Shown in pieces: positions 1-9,557 of a DNA stretch of 14,786 nt. Every line of letters starts with the position of its first letter. Positions within the stretch are counted from its first letter, which is position 1. The notes beneath the pieces are model-generated. The model saw nothing but the letters and a program-made list of their open reading frames with translations. It was not told the origin of the DNA and ran no database searches. The translations under genes were made by a program, and so were the position numbers. Source of the DNA: Ramicandelaber brevisporus (lineage: Eukaryota > Kickxellomycota > Ramicandelaberales > Ramicandelaberaceae); NCBI GenBank assembly GCA_025201865.1, contig MU602858.1, forward strand, positions 8,454 through 23,239. Reading direction: 5' to 3'.

Positions 1-40
1 CCCTTTTATGCGTCGCAGCCAGAGAGTTCTCGAGCGCACG

Positions 41-68
41 CGATTGCACTCGATTGCACTCGATTGCA
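41..68 (+). repeat. Tandem 10-bp direct repeat (CGATTGCACT)
   Basis: The unit CGATTGCACT occurs at 41-50 and 51-60, followed by a partial third copy CGATTGCA at 61-68. It lies well upstream of the ALKBH6-like start. It could be a transcription-factor site array or simple slippage. Confidence 0.85.
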
Positions 69-80
69 GGCGCGGACGCT

Positions 81-116
81 GAGGCAGCGACAGAGGCAAC
101 GACAGAGGCAACGACA
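81..116 (+). repeat. Three tandem copies of a 12-bp unit (GAGGCARCGACA)
   Basis: GAGGCAGCGACA at 81-92 is followed by GAGGCAACGACA at 93-104 and 105-116. This is a minisatellite-like purine/GC-rich repeat in the non-coding upstream region. Confidence 0.85.
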
Positions 117-248
117 GCGGCAGCGGCAAAAGCGTCAGCACAAACGGAGGCAGCAAGTCCGGATTGGGGCGAGAATTGCAGCAGTCACGGCATTCGTAGC
201 GTGCTGATGCGTGACCGCACATTCGTAGTTCTCCTGTTGACGCTGCCG

Positions 249-271
249 CTGTCTGTCTGTCTGTCTGTCTG
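249..271 (+). repeat. (CTGT)n microsatellite
   Basis: About 5.75 uninterrupted copies of CTGT lie in the non-coding region upstream of the ALKBH6-like gene. Likely polymorphic by slippage. Confidence 0.9.
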
Positions 272-621
272 CTTGGATGCATGCCGTCTGGCTGCGAGTG
301 CGCGCATGTGCATGTGCACATCTCCAATCGAGCTGCGCATTCGCCACCCGAAGGATTCTCCACCAGTAATCACAATCATCTTTCCGGCCGCTACCAGCCA
401 CATAATCACACCATTTCCAGTTTACGGCTGTTCACTTTCCGGCGGTAGATCGGTATTCTTGTATCTGATAATCCGCCGGCACACCTGTTCAATGCCTGTC
501 ATCAAACGATCGCTCGCTCTGTCAAAGAATGTGGTACACAAAGCCCAATATTGTACCCTGATTCTGGGCCAACGTTTTCTCCTTTTAAGCTTGCACAAAC
601 AAACAAACAATCCAGTTTGAG

Positions 622-1437
622 ATGTCAACCAAAGCGGCAACAGCAGCAACAGCAGAAACAGCACGATCTGGCCCGTTACCTGCACTGGCTTCGTTCCAAG
701 TGCCGTCAACACCACCGTTCGTCTATTATATTCCTGACGTGATCTCTCCAGATCTCGAGTCTCTGCTGACAGATCAAGTTTACGCAGCCTCGTCCAAATG
801 GGTTACTCTCAGCAACCGCCGTCTTCAGCACTGGGGTGGCACTCCAAGTGCTCTAATGGTTCGCGAGGACTTGCCGTCATTTTTGACGGATCACATTGGA
901 AGCAAATTGGAGCAGCTTGGCATCTTTAGACTGTCTGCCAAAAGCAACAAATCAGGTGGTGGTGGTGATGGTGGTGGATCAAGTTCGGAATTGCCGCCAG
1001 TGCTGAACCATGTGCTTGTGAATGAGTACCACCCCGGCCAAGGAATCATGCCGCACACAGACGGCCCGTTTTATCATGATACAGTGGCGACGGTGTCACT
1101 GGGAGAAGCTGTTGTTCTTGACTTGTACCGCGAAGTTGACGATGTCAATCAGGTTGAAGAGAGCGATGATAAAGAGAAGAGGAAGAAGAAGGTGCGTGAG
1201 CGAGTGTTTTCTATTGTACTTGAGCCGCGCAGTCTGTTTGTTATGACAACTGATGCATACAGCTATCATTTGCATGGCATTGATGACACAGTTACACATG
1301 ATTTGAGTTCAAAGGGACTGCAATCATCCCAGTATCCAGATGGCATTCTGCAGCGAACGAACACAAGAATATCATTGACATTCAGATCCGTCAAAAAGTC
1401 AATCGCAAAGTCCATCTTTCCGGGACTCAAGAGGTGA
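622..1437 (+). CDS. ALKBH6: ALKBH6-like Fe(II)/2-oxoglutarate-dependent dioxygenase
   Basis: This 271-aa protein belongs to the AlkB family, enzymes that oxidise alkyl groups (mostly on nucleic acids) using Fe(II), O2 and 2-oxoglutarate. The segment NEYHPGQGIMPHTDGPF (134-150) holds the HxD iron ligands H145 and D147. The third ligand is most likely H218 in YHLHGI. The C-terminal RISLTFR (249-255) matches the RxNxTxR-type 2-oxoglutarate motif, with R249 and R255. The GIMPHxDGP wording and the final HGI place it with ALKBH6 rather than other AlkB branches; the physiological substrate of ALKBH6 is not firmly settled. Two inserts look lineage-specific: a Gly/Ser linker at about 111-122 and a charged stretch (about 172-194) with acidic then Lys/Arg residues. 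The length is close to other ALKBH6 proteins. The ATG at 622 has G at -3 and follows an in-frame-independent TGA at 618-620. The gene is single-exon and convergent with CAD. Confidence 0.9.
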   Translation: MSTKAATAATAETARSGPLPALASFQVPSTPPFVYYIPDVISPDLESLLTDQVYAASSKWVTLSNRRLQHWGGTPSALMVREDLPSFLTDHIGSKLEQLGIFRLSAKSNKSGGGGDGGGSSSELPPVLNHVLVNEYHPGQGIMPHTDGPFYHDTVATVSLGEAVVLDLYREVDDVNQVEESDDKEKRKKKVRERVFSIVLEPRSLFVMTTDAYSYHLHGIDDTVTHDLSSKGLQSSQYPDGILQRTNTRISLTFRSVKKSIAKSIFPGLKR

Positions 1438-1552
1438 TGAGTATGCGACAAGCTAAGTTAACATTATGATAATCATTTCGACAAAGACAAGGTTTTTAAT
1501 AATGAGAAAAGAAACAGACAAACAGACACAAAAGTTACTGCATATAGTGCAT
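1438..1552. other. Tail-to-tail intergenic gap, shared 3' end region
   Basis: Only 115 bp separate the ALKBH6-like TGA from the CAD TAA, and the two genes point at each other. No AATAAA is visible on either strand; the nearest plus-strand variant is AATAAT at 1498-1503. The 3' UTRs of the two transcripts probably overlap. Confidence 0.75.
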
Positions 1553-2494
1553 TTAGTTGGACTTGCCAAGGACTAGGGCAAGCAGAGCCATGCGAGCAAA
1601 CATGCCGTGGCGCATCTGGCGGAAGTAGGCGGCGCGTGGGTCAAAGTCAACCTCTGGGTTAATCTCCGAAGTGCGTGGCAGCGGGTGCATCAGAGCCATG
1701 GTTGGCTTAGCCTTGGCCATCAGGGCGTTGGTGATGACGAACGAGTTCTTGACACGCTCGTACTCGGCTGGATCGGCGAAGCGCTCCTGCTGGACGCGGG
1801 TGACGTACAGCACATCGGCCATGGCAACCAGGTCCGGAGTGAGCTCGGTGTGCTCGTGTTGGGTAATGCCAAGCTGGGCGATCTCGCGGCGAATCGACTC
1901 TGGCATGCGCAGGGAAGCTGGCGACACATAATGGAGAGTGACGTGATACTGAGCAAGCAGGTACACAAGAGAGTGGACGGTGCGGCCGTTCATGAGGTCG
2001 CCAACCAGCACAATGGTGAGGCCGTTGACAGTACCGAGTTCTTCACGAATGGTGAACACATCCAGCAGAGCCTGGCTTGGGTGCTCGCCAACGCCGTCAC
2101 CACCGTTGATAACTGGGATTGGCGAGAACTTGGCGGCAATCTGGGCAGAGCCTGGCTCTGGATGGCGCATGACGATGATATCGCCGTAGCAGCCAAAGGT
2201 GCGGACAGTGTCGGCAATGGTCTCGCCCTTGCGGACGCTGCTCTGGCCAACATCGACGTTCACAACTGAACCGCCGAGGCGCTGCATGGCAGCAGTGAAG
2301 GAGCCGCATGTGCGGGAGGAGGCCTCGTAGAAGAGAGTGTACATGATGCGTCCCTTGAGCAGGTCAATCTTGCCGTGGCGCTCAACCAGCTGGCGCATCT
2401 CCTGAGCAACGCCAAACAAGATGTGGAGGTCGTCACGAGTGAACTGGCGCACACTGGTGATGTGCTTGCGGTAGAATGGCGAGTTGCGTGGCAG
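1553..2494 (-). other. Aspartate carbamoyltransferase domain of CAD
   Basis: Residues about 2055-2367. The carbamoyl-phosphate loop is [10 protein letters not shown] (2111-2120), with Ser at the position that is Thr in the usual [39 protein letters not shown] and MHPLPR are all present, so the domain should be active. The C-terminus ([13 protein letters not shown]) ends as ATCases do. Confidence 0.93.
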
Positions 2495-5400
2495 CAGTGG
2501 CAGATTGTGAGCAGATGGAATCTCAGAAATCAGACGAGTGCGTGGAGCAGCATCGAATGGCTCACCAGCGCCTTCAGCGAGGATATCCTTGACTGATGCA
2601 CCGCCAGCTGGGGCAGCGGCGGAGGCAGCCGATGGCAGAGCAAAGCCTGGAGCAGTCGTGGCTGACAGAAGAGAGCCGGAGACATCACGGGCGGCTGGAG
2701 AAATGGCAGTCTCAACAGCGAGGCGAGCAGAACGCTGTGGGCTCTGGGCGACACCGGCAGCAGTGGCAGCGGCAGCGGCGCCTTGAGTGGCACGGACGAC
2801 TGGCGTAGCTGGAGCAACAGCAGCAGCGGCAGATGGAACGGCGCCAATGCGAACAGAGTCGGTCAAATCGGAACCACGTGGCAGAGAGCTACCGGAGAAA
2901 CGAACGCCGTCGAGGTACATGATGCTGCCCTGGATGACAACACGGCCAACAGAGCCGGCGGATGGGAGACCGCGCAAGTAGACTGGAACGCTCGGAGCGG
3001 CGGCCGCAGATGGCGGAGCAATCGAACCAAGCTGGACCTCCACATAGGTGCTAGAGACATCGGCAGCGGCTGGGAGACCAAAGATGGCGCGAGGATTCTC
3101 AGAGAGCTTGGCGGTCAAGTCGGCAACAGTGAGACGACCAGCCTTGACGGCGTTCATGAGGAGCGGCAGGGTCTGGTCGGCGGCTGGGGCAACCGCGCTG
3201 GAGCCAAAGAGCTGCTGGAGACGAGCTGGAAGAGAGCCAATGGAGATGCAGTCAATGGAGTCAATGGAGCTCCAGAGAGACTCGACACCGGCGTCAGTCA
3301 GAAGGAGCTCGGCAAGCTGGTTGGCAGGGAACTTGGCACCGGCAGCCAAGGCAGCCTGAGCAGCAGCGCTGGAAGAGAGGAGCAGACGCAGAGCTGGGAC
3401 ATCGCAGGTGGCAGACAGGCCGCTGGTCTTGGCGAGAAGAACAAGGGCCAGGTCTTCAGGGCCAGAGATATCGGTGACATGGACGCGCTGGCGATGGGCA
3501 GTGGCGAGGAAGAGAATGGCGGCGAGAGCAGCACCCTTGGCATCGGTCAAGAGAAGTGGAGCACGGCCAGCCTTGGCGGAAGCAGAGGCAGCAATGACTT
3601 GCTGGGCTTGGGCCATGGTTGACACAATGACAATTGGCGAAGTAGTGCCAGCGGTTGGCTTGGTACCAGCAGCGGCGGCCAGGGCAATATCGCACTTGGC
3701 GGAGCCGTTGCGAATGGCATTCTGCATTTCCTGGACAGCCAGCTCATCAGATGCAACCGGAACAACCATGGAGGTGAAACCACCAGCCAGAGCAGAGGAT
3801 GTGACACGCTCGAGGCTGGAGCCAGAGACTGGAGAAGCGCCAGCAATGGCAACGAGGCCTGGAAGCTTAGCCATCTCGTCAATGTTGAGGATATCGATGG
3901 AGGACACGGTGAGACCCTTCCAGCGAGCGAGAGCCTCGATGAAGAGACGAGCGCACTTGATGTTGGTGATGAGAGGAACAGACAGATCAACAGCCATACG
4001 ACGAGTCAGGTAACCACGGGAGATGTAGCTGGCTGGGCGACGGAATCTGTTCTTGCTGGGCAAATTGATGTACAGATCAATCTTGTTGTTTGCCAAGTAC
4101 TCGGTCAAGCTATACTCGTTGCGTGGCTTAGATGGCGCAGCAAGAGCCTGTTCAATGTCAGATGGAGCAACGCCGGTGGAGCTGCTTGAGCGGGCTGGGG
4201 TTGAGGCGCCAGAGCGAAGCTTGCTGTTGGGCGAGGTGGAGTCATCATCTGGGAGAGCCTCCAGGTAGTGAACAGGGACGCCGTTCTCAGACAAGAAGTC
4301 GGCAGTACCGGCGGTGGCAAAGAGGTTGAAGCCAAGCTCATGGAGACGCTTCACAGCTGGCAGGATCTCATTCTTCTCCTTGAATGATCCAACCGACAAG
4401 AGAACGTTCTTCTTTGGCAGAGTAAAGCTGGTGGCGATCAATGCCTTGAGATACGCCTCGTACTTGTCTTTACCAAAGCAAGCCACTTCACCAGTCGAGG
4501 CCATCTCAACACCCAGAATTGGATCAGCACCGAGCAATCTACCGAAGCTGAACTGCGGCGCCTTAACACCAACCCTGCCGTGAACAGTAACCACTCTCTC
4601 ATTCATTCCATTGTAAGTAACAGTGTATGGGTTGCTGCCAAGTGGGTACGACTCAGTTGGCAAGCTAAGCATGGACAAGGTAGCCATCTCAATCATATCG
4701 ATGCCGAGCACCTTGGACACGAATGGGAACGAGCGGGAAGCACGCACATTGCACTCAATAACCTTGATCTCATTGTTCTTGGCAATAAACTGAATGTTCA
4801 TTGGACCAGTGATGCACAGGGCAGATGCAATCTTGCGAGTGGCATCCTCAACCTTGCGAACAGTCTCGGGATCCAGATCCTGAGGAGGCAGGATGAGAGT
4901 AGCATCGCCTGAGTGAACACCAGCATTCTCCACGTGCTCTGAGATCACATGCTGAATCAAGACACCATCGCGTGCAACTGCGTCCATTTCAATTTCCTTG
5001 GCATCTTCAATGAACTTGGTAATGACAACTGGATGATCTCTGGACACTGCGGTGGCCTGGTTCAAGTAGGAAGCCAAGTCGTCAGCTGAGTGAACGACAT
5101 TCATGGCAGCACCAGACAGCACATAGGAAGGTCTGACCAGGACAGGGAAACCAACTCTGCTGCAGAACTCGGATGCATCATTGAACGAAGTCAGCTCCTT
5201 CCACTGAGGCTGATCCACTCCAATCTTGTCGCACATTCTGCTGAACTTGAATCTGTTTTCTGCGTTATCAATAGACTCTGGCGAGGTTCCCAAGATTGAT
5301 GCACCATATCTGTACAGGGAGAGTGCAATGTTGTTTGGAGCCTGACCTCCCATAGACACAACAATGCCAGTTGAGCGCTCAGCTTCGTAGATATCCAAAA

Positions 5401-8400
5401 CACGCTCCAGAGTAATAGTCTCAAAGTACAGTCTATCAGCTTCATCATAATCAGTGGAGACAGTTTCTGGATTGTAGTTGATCATAATAGTCTTGACACC
5501 ACGCGATCTCAGGGTACGGATGCATCTGACAGCACACCAATCAAACTCAACTGACGATCCAATTCTGTATACACCACTGCCCAATACAATCACTCCCTTG
5601 TCGTTGTAATCAACATCGTGCTCAGTTGCATTGTATGTCATGTACAGGTAGTTGGTGTGGGCTGGGAACTCAGCAGCAACTGTGTCAATTTGCTTGGCAT
5701 ATGGAGTGATGCCCATTTCCATACGCAACTTGCGAATGGCCAACTCCTGTGATCCAACACAGCGTGCAATCTGTCTGTCTGAGAATCCAAGCTGCTTAGC
5801 TGCCAACAGTGTGTTGTAGTCCAAGTTGGTGTTGGGGATTGTCTCCAGCTTCTGCTCAAACATGGTCAAGTTATTCAAGCGATGCAAGAACCACTTGTCA
5901 ATGCAAGTCAGCTGATGAATCTTGTCCACAGACATTCCCTGGTGCAATGCATTGGCCACAGCAAACAATCTCAAGTCAGATGGATTCATCAACTCATTGG
6001 TCAATTCAGACGGGCTAACATAGTCATTCTTTCCAAATCCAATAAATGAAGTTTCAACTGCTCTGACTGCCTCTTGAATAGCTTCCTCAAAAGTGCGACC
6101 AATAGACATGACTTCTCCAACTGATTTCATTGAGGACGACAGGGCAGTGCTGACTCTCGAGAACTTCTTCAGATCCCATCTTGGAACCTTGACAACGACA
6201 TAGTCCAAGCTGGGCTCAAAGCAGGCAGTGGTCACCTTGGTCACCGAGTTACGAATAGCATTCAGTGGGATACCCAATCCAAGCTTGGCTGCAACGAATG
6301 CCAGAGGATAGCCAGTCGCCTTTGAAGCGAGAGCAGATGAACGCGACAGACGGGCATTCACTTCAATGATGCAGTACTCTCTGGAGTGTGGGTTAAGTGC
6401 ATACTGAATGTTGCACTCACCAACTACACCCAAGTGTCTGATCACATTAACAGCGGTAGTACGCAGCATGTTGTAATCATCATCGCTCAGCGTCTGACTT
6501 GGTGCAACGACAATAGAGTCACCAGTGTGGATACCAAGTGGATCAAAGTTCTCCATGTTACAAACAGTGATGCAGTTGTCATACGCATCACGGACGACTT
6601 CGTACTCAATTTCCTTCCAGCCCTTCATACTGCGCTCAACCAATACCTGTGGCGATGATGCAAATGCACGCTGGCAGAGCTCAAGCAGCTCGGTCTCGTT
6701 GTTGGCAAATCCAGAGCCAAGTCCACCAAGAGCATACGCGGCACGAACAATGAGTGGGAATCCAATCTCACGGGCTGCCTGCAATGCCTCGTTGATGTTG
6801 GATGCGGACTGTGACTGAGCGCACTTCTCGTTGATTTCAGCAAGCTTCTGCGCAAAGATATCACGATCCTCGGTGGCAATGATGGTGTCAATCTGTGTAC
6901 CAAGCACCTTCACACCAAGCGCCTCAAACTCATCCTTCAGCTTGATACCCACGTTCAGCGCAGTCTGTCCACCAAATGTGACATAAATACCGTCTGGACG
7001 CTCCTGCTCAATAACCTTGCGGACAGCCTCTGGAGTCACTGGAAGGAAGTAGCACTTGTCAGCAAGGCCCTTGGATGTCTGAATGGTGGCAATGTTTGGA
7101 TTGATCAGCACAGTGTAGATGCCTTCCTGCTTGAGCGCCTTGATGGCCTGAGATCCAGAGTAGTCAAACTCACCAGCCTGGCCGATGGAGAGACCGCCCG
7201 AGCCCAAAACAAGAACCTTGCGAACATGAACACGCTTGTCCTGGCGCATAATAAGCGGTGGCTCGGTCAGAAGCTTGGAGGCAGCGGCATCGCACTCGGT
7301 GGAGCGCTGCAGAGCTGGAGTTCCATCAGCCAATGGGGCAACCTCGGCATCTGGGAAGGCAATCGGAGTCAGCTTGCCAGCAGCCTGGGAGCGACGGCAT
7401 GTCTCGATAAATGTGTCAAAGAGGAACTCGGTGTCCTGCGGGCCAGCAAAGGCTTCTGGATGGAACTGCACAGAGAAGAATGGCAGGGTTGGGTGGTAGA
7501 TACCTTCGTTGGAGCCGTCGTTGGCATTGACAAAGAGTTCCTTGAAGCCACCAACCTTGGCACCTGGCTCGGAGGCGACTGGAAGAGTGGCAGAGTCGAC
7601 GGCATAACCGTGGTTCTGCGAAGTAATGTAGCAGCGGGTAGTGCGCATGTCAGTGCATGGAATGTTGTGGCCACGGTTACCATACTTCATCTTGACGGTG
7701 CGAGCGCCGGCGGCAAGAGCCATCAGCTGATGACCCAGGCAGATGCCGAACACTGGCGTGGTCTCGGCCTGCATGACACGGCGGAGGCGGGCAATCGTCT
7801 CTGGAACCATGGTTGGATCACCTGGGCCGTTGGAGATGAACAGACCATCGTACTTGGGGGCACTTGGAGACTTGTCAGCGAGGCGAGCTTCGTAGTCATC
7901 GTTCCATGGAACAACAGTGACCTCAACACCGCGCTTCAAGAAGCAGCGCAGCTGGTTGTACTTGAGACCAACATCAACGGCCAGAATGTGCAGGGTGCGG
8001 TCACCAGAGGCAGTCTTCTGCAGGTGGGCACCATCTGGCAAATGTTCGGCGCTTGGGCGGTAATGAGTGAGTGGGCCGGATGCCACGGCAGCAACCAGGT
8101 TGCGCTCGTTTGGATCCTCAAAGTCAACGGTGCTTGGATCAGTGCCCTCGAGCACAATCTTGCCCAGCAGCGCACCCTTTTCACGGATGTGCTTGGTCAG
8201 CGCACGTGTATCGATACCGCCAATGCCTGGAATACCCTCGCGCTTGAGCCATGCACCCAGCGACGAGGTGGCCAAATAGTGAGAGAACTCAGCAGTGTAC
8301 TGGCCAACCACAAGAGCAGCGGCATGAATCTTGGTCGACTCAAAGTTGGCTGGGAGGCGCACGCCAGTGACGGCATCGGTCAGGACGAGCTTCTCATCAA

Positions 8401-8656
8401 TCTCGGCGGATGGAACACCGTAGTTGCCCAGCAGCGGGTAGGTCAGAATGAGAATCTGGCCCTTGTAGGACGGGTCAGTGAGAGCCTCTGGATAGCCAAC
8501 CATGCCGGTCTGGAAAACACACTCACCAGTGGCAGCACCAATCTCGGCACCAAACGAGATACCGCTGTACGAGGTACCATCTTGAAGAAGCAGCGCAGCC
8601 TTGCGCGGGACTGGAGCAGCAGCGGCAGCAGCAGTAGCAGCAGATGAGGAAGACAT
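1553..8656 (-). CDS. CAD: CAD/URA2-type multifunctional pyrimidine protein (CPSase II-ATCase with inactive DHOase domain)
   Basis: This 2367-aa protein carries out the first two steps of de novo pyrimidine synthesis in the cytosol: glutamine-dependent carbamoyl phosphate synthesis, then carbamoylation of aspartate. Domains in order: glutaminase/CPSase small subunit (about 15-430, nucleophile C306 in FGICLGHQ, H399 and E401 in QFHPE); CPSase large subunit with two ATP-grasp halves (about 475-1395, with EVNAR at 765-769 and ECNVR at 1301-1305); allosteric MGS-like domain (about 1405-1470); dihydroorotase-like domain (about 1510-1870) without catalytic residues; Ala/Pro/Ser linker (about 1925-2050); ATCase (about 2055-2367). 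Length and order fit animal CAD and fungal Ura2 (both about 2,200 aa), slightly longer here. Because the DHOase is dead, a separate dihydroorotase gene is expected elsewhere. The whole reading frame is uninterrupted. The ATG has an excellent context (CACCATG), and the N-terminus is a short Ser/Ala-rich tail. UTP inhibition is the family norm. Confidence 0.97.
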   Translation of the reverse strand: MSSSSAATAAAAAAPVPRKAALLLQDGTSYSGISFGAEIGAATGECVFQTGMVGYPEALTDPSYKGQILILTYPLLGNYGVPSAEIDEKLVLTDAVTGVRLPANFESTKIHAAALVVGQYTAEFSHYLATSSLGAWLKREGIPGIGGIDTRALTKHIREKGALLGKIVLEGTDPSTVDFEDPNERNLVAAVASGPLTHYRPSAEHLPDGAHLQKTASGDRTLHILAVDVGLKYNQLRCFLKRGVEVTVVPWNDDYEARLADKSPSAPKYDGLFISNGPGDPTMVPETIARLRRVMQAETTPVFGICLGHQLMALAAGARTVKMKYGNRGHNIPCTDMRTTRCYITSQNHGYAVDSATLPVASEPGAKVGGFKELFVNANDGSNEGIYHPTLPFFSVQFHPEAFAGPQDTEFLFDTFIETCRRSQAAGKLTPIAFPDAEVAPLADGTPALQRSTECDAAASKLLTEPPLIMRQDKRVHVRKVLVLGSGGLSIGQAGEFDYSGSQAIKALKQEGIYTVLINPNIATIQTSKGLADKCYFLPVTPEAVRKVIEQERPDGIYVTFGGQTALNVGIKLKDEFEALGVKVLGTQIDTIIATEDRDIFAQKLAEINEKCAQSQSASNINEALQAAREIGFPLIVRAAYALGGLGSGFANNETELLELCQRAFASSPQVLVERSMKGWKEIEYEVVRDAYDNCITVCNMENFDPLGIHTGDSIVVAPSQTLSDDDYNMLRTTAVNVIRHLGVVGECNIQYALNPHSREYCIIEVNARLSRSSALASKATGYPLAFVAAKLGLGIPLNAIRNSVTKVTTACFEPSLDYVVVKVPRWDLKKFSRVSTALSSSMKSVGEVMSIGRTFEEAIQEAVRAVETSFIGFGKNDYVSPSELTNELMNPSDLRLFAVANALHQGMSVDKIHQLTCIDKWFLHRLNNLTMFEQKLETIPNTNLDYNTLLAAKQLGFSDRQIARCVGSQELAIRKLRMEMGITPYAKQIDTVAAEFPAHTNYLYMTYNATEHDVDYNDKGVIVLGSGVYRIGSSVEFDWCAVRCIRTLRSRGVKTIMINYNPETVSTDYDEADRLYFETITLERVLDIYEAERSTGIVVSMGGQAPNNIALSLYRYGASILGTSPESIDNAENRFKFSRMCDKIGVDQPQWKELTSFNDASEFCSRVGFPVLVRPSYVLSGAAMNVVHSADDLASYLNQATAVSRDHPVVITKFIEDAKEIEMDAVARDGVLIQHVISEHVENAGVHSGDATLILPPQDLDPETVRKVEDATRKIASALCITGPMNIQFIAKNNEIKVIECNVRASRSFPFVSKVLGIDMIEMATLSMLSLPTESYPLGSNPYTVTYNGMNERVVTVHGRVGVKAPQFSFGRLLGADPILGVEMASTGEVACFGKDKYEAYLKALIATSFTLPKKNVLLSVGSFKEKNEILPAVKRLHELGFNLFATAGTADFLSENGVPVHYLEALPDDDSTSPNSKLRSGASTPARSSSSTGVAPSDIEQALAAPSKPRNEYSLTEYLANNKIDLYINLPSKNRFRRPASYISRGYLTRRMAVDLSVPLITNIKCARLFIEALARWKGLTVSSIDILNIDEMAKLPGLVAIAGASPVSGSSLERVTSSALAGGFTSMVVPVASDELAVQEMQNAIRNGSAKCDIALAAAAGTKPTAGTTSPIVIVSTMAQAQQVIAASASAKAGRAPLLLTDAKGAALAAILFLATAHRQRVHVTDISGPEDLALVLLAKTSGLSATCDVPALRLLLSSSAAAQAALAAGAKFPANQLAELLLTDAGVESLWSSIDSIDCISIGSLPARLQQLFGSSAVAPAADQTLPLLMNAVKAGRLTVADLTAKLSENPRAIFGLPAAADVSSTYVEVQLGSIAPPSAAAAPSVPVYLRGLPSAGSVGRVVIQGSIMYLDGVRFSGSSLPRGSDLTDSVRIGAVPSAAAAVAPATPVVRATQGAAAAATAAGVAQSPQRSARLAVETAISPAARDVSGSLLSATTAPGFALPSAASAAAPAGGASVKDILAEGAGEPFDAAPRTRLISEIPSAHNLPLLPRNSPFYRKHITSVRQFTRDDLHILFGVAQEMRQLVERHGKIDLLKGRIMYTLFYEASSRTCGSFTAAMQRLGGSVVNVDVGQSSVRKGETIADTVRTFGCYGDIIVMRHPEPGSAQIAAKFSPIPVINGGDGVGEHPSQALLDVFTIREELGTVNGLTIVLVGDLMNGRTVHSLVYLLAQYHVTLHYVSPASLRMPESIRREIAQLGITQHEHTELTPDLVAMADVLYVTRVQQERFADPAEYERVKNSFVITNALMAKAKPTMALMHPLPRTSEINPEVDFDPRAAYFRQMRHGMFARMALLALVLGKSN
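2507..2884 (-). other. Ala/Pro/Ser-rich interdomain linker of CAD
   Basis: Residues about 1925-2050 are low in complexity and rich in Ala, Pro, Ser and Thr, joining the dead DHOase domain to ATCase. The equivalent animal linker is a regulated, flexible segment. SPQRS (1972-1976) is a possible kinase site, by inference only. Confidence 0.8.
3047..4129 (-). other. Degenerate (catalytically dead) dihydroorotase-like domain of CAD
   Basis: Residues about 1510-1870 line up with the DHOase domain: LPGL (1598-1601), the [14 protein letters not shown] segment, [13 protein letters not shown] and the end NAVKAGRL...NPRAIFGLP. Every zinc-site element I can align is lost. The family HxHxREPG stretch is replaced by AGASPVSG (1605-1612), MPNT by VPVA, the His of HICHV by Asp in HVTDI, and EVAPHH by DVPALR. 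The DHAPH motif is not found. The fold is kept, presumably as a scaffold between CPSase and ATCase, as in fungal Ura2. Confidence 0.88.
4247..4444 (-). other. MGS-like allosteric regulatory domain of CAD
   Basis: Residues about 1405-1470 ([40 protein letters not shown]) match the methylglyoxal-synthase-like domain that binds UTP and PRPP in CAD proteins. A Ser/Thr-rich disordered spacer follows (about 1470-1510) with SP and TP sites that could be phosphorylated; that last point is inference. Confidence 0.85.
4457..7234 (-). other. CPSase large-subunit (synthetase) domains of CAD
   Basis: Residues about 475-1400 form two homologous halves, each starting with a nucleotide-binding segment ([20 protein letters not shown] at 481-500; [19 protein letters not shown] at 1022-1040) and each containing an ATP-grasp core. 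The first half makes carboxyphosphate and the second phosphorylates carbamate. The segment between them (about 890-1000) is the helical oligomerisation-type region. Codon use in roughly 4900-6800 looks less G/C-ended than in the flanking domains. Confidence 0.92.
7367..8614 (-). other. Glutaminase / CPSase small-subunit domain of CAD
   Basis: Residues about 15-430. The N-terminal half is the CPSase small-subunit fold ([31 protein letters not shown]). The C-terminal half is a class I amidotransferase with SNGPGDP (275-281), nucleophile C306 in GICLGHQ, and the His/Glu of the triad in FHPE (H399, E401). All triad residues are present, so glutamine hydrolysis should be active. Confidence 0.92.
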
Positions 8657-9557
8657 GGTGTTTTTGTGATTGTGTTTTTTATTTCAGTGAATGTAACTAC
8701 GAAGGAAATGAGGATGATGATGGTGAAGATGATAATGTATAATGGAGATGACAACTATGAACAATGATGACAAGCACGAAACCAGCAGTGGCCGAGATCA
8801 AGTTGCCCGAGTGATTTTTTTGGTGTTGGTGTGTTTGTGTGAGATTCAAACAGGAAAAGCAAAGAGGAAAAAATAGTAAAAAAAAAAAAATGAGATGAGC
8901 ACGAGGCTGTGTCAGGTTGGTGGTGGTGGTGTTTTGTGGGTTGTAGTGGCAATAATGAGGCGCTGATATTGAAAGCACGTCACAACGAGCTGATTGCTGA
9001 AGTTCGGCGCAAAGGGTGTTTTCGAAAGTCTGTTCATCCGAAAAGAGGGGAGGAAGAAGAAGAAGAGCTTGCCTGACACCTTCGAGACAGCTTCAACTTC
9101 GCTGCCACCCCCACCGCCGCCTTCCCCCAAGCTTTCTCCGTTATTCGGCGAACTTTAAAAATAAAAACACGAGGCTGTGCTGTTTTTTAAAAGGAATCCG
9201 CCATTTCAGCCGCGTTAAAACGGCGTTGTTTTGCTATTGTCGCTATTGTCGCGGTTGCAACTGTTGTTGGGGGAAAGGGGAAAGCACAACAATTTTGGTA
9301 TCGGTGGCCTGTGATTGGTGCGATCTCATTTACAACTAAATTTGTTGGAAAGTCAAGCCACCTCACTGCTATTTGAGGGCAGCGGGAAGAGGAAAGGAAG
9401 GCTGAGATAGAACAGCAACAGGCGAGTGGCTGTGCTTGGACAAGCTACATTCGAATGAGCTGTGTGTATGTATGTACGTAGGCGAATGAAACAGTCAGGA
9501 AACAGACATTGAGAAAGAGATGCTCTGAATTAATGAGTATTAGTTAGATCGTGAATG
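8657..9557. other. Non-coding region: CAD promoter/5' UTR and 3' UTR of the acidic protein gene
   Basis: About 900 bp with no supported gene. It contains a poly(A) run near 8878-8890, a GAA-rich run near 9053-9070, a tandem 9-mer GCTATTGTC at 9233-9241 and 9242-9250, and a CCGCCATTT (9198-9206) resembling a YY1-type site. On the minus strand the approach to the CAD ATG is pyrimidine- and CAT-rich. No TATAAA box faces CAD. Short open frames here start at non-ATG codons or are low-complexity. Confidence 0.65.
9233..9250 (+). repeat. Tandem 9-bp repeat (GCTATTGTC)x2
   Basis: Two perfect adjacent copies of GCTATTGTC lie in the region upstream of CAD. This could be a duplicated factor-binding site; it is unproven. 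Confidence 0.8.

Larger units (their letters stand above)
1..621. other. Upstream region of the ALKBH6-like gene, no supported gene
   Basis: This GC-rich stretch lies before the ATG at 622 and should hold the promoter and 5' UTR of the ALKBH6-like gene. No TATAAA box is visible. It carries short tandem repeats (41-68, 81-116, 249-271). One plus frame stays open from the window start to a TGA at 618-620, but its first ATG is at 207. The predicted product (137 aa from there) is low-complexity and Cys/Leu-rich and resembles nothing I know, so I do not call it a gene. Confidence 0.6.

Noticed and set aside
1607-2269. 220-codon plus-strand frame antisense to ATCase
   Set aside because: Mirror of a highly conserved ATCase domain, so coding on the other strand is the only supported reading.
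2783-3622. 279-codon plus-strand frame antisense to the CAD dead-DHOase part
   Set aside because: Same shadow effect; Gly/Trp/Arg/Ser-rich composition with no family resemblance.
7226-8647. 473-codon plus-strand open frame antisense to the CAD glutaminase/CPSase part, starting with ATG
   Set aside because: It lies entirely opposite conserved CAD coding sequence. Its Trp/Leu/Gly-rich product has no recognisable motif, and strong codon bias on the sense strand readily leaves such frames open.
9016-9339. 107-codon plus-strand frame upstream of CAD
   Set aside because: No ATG start, basic/Cys low-complexity product, in a promoter-like region.
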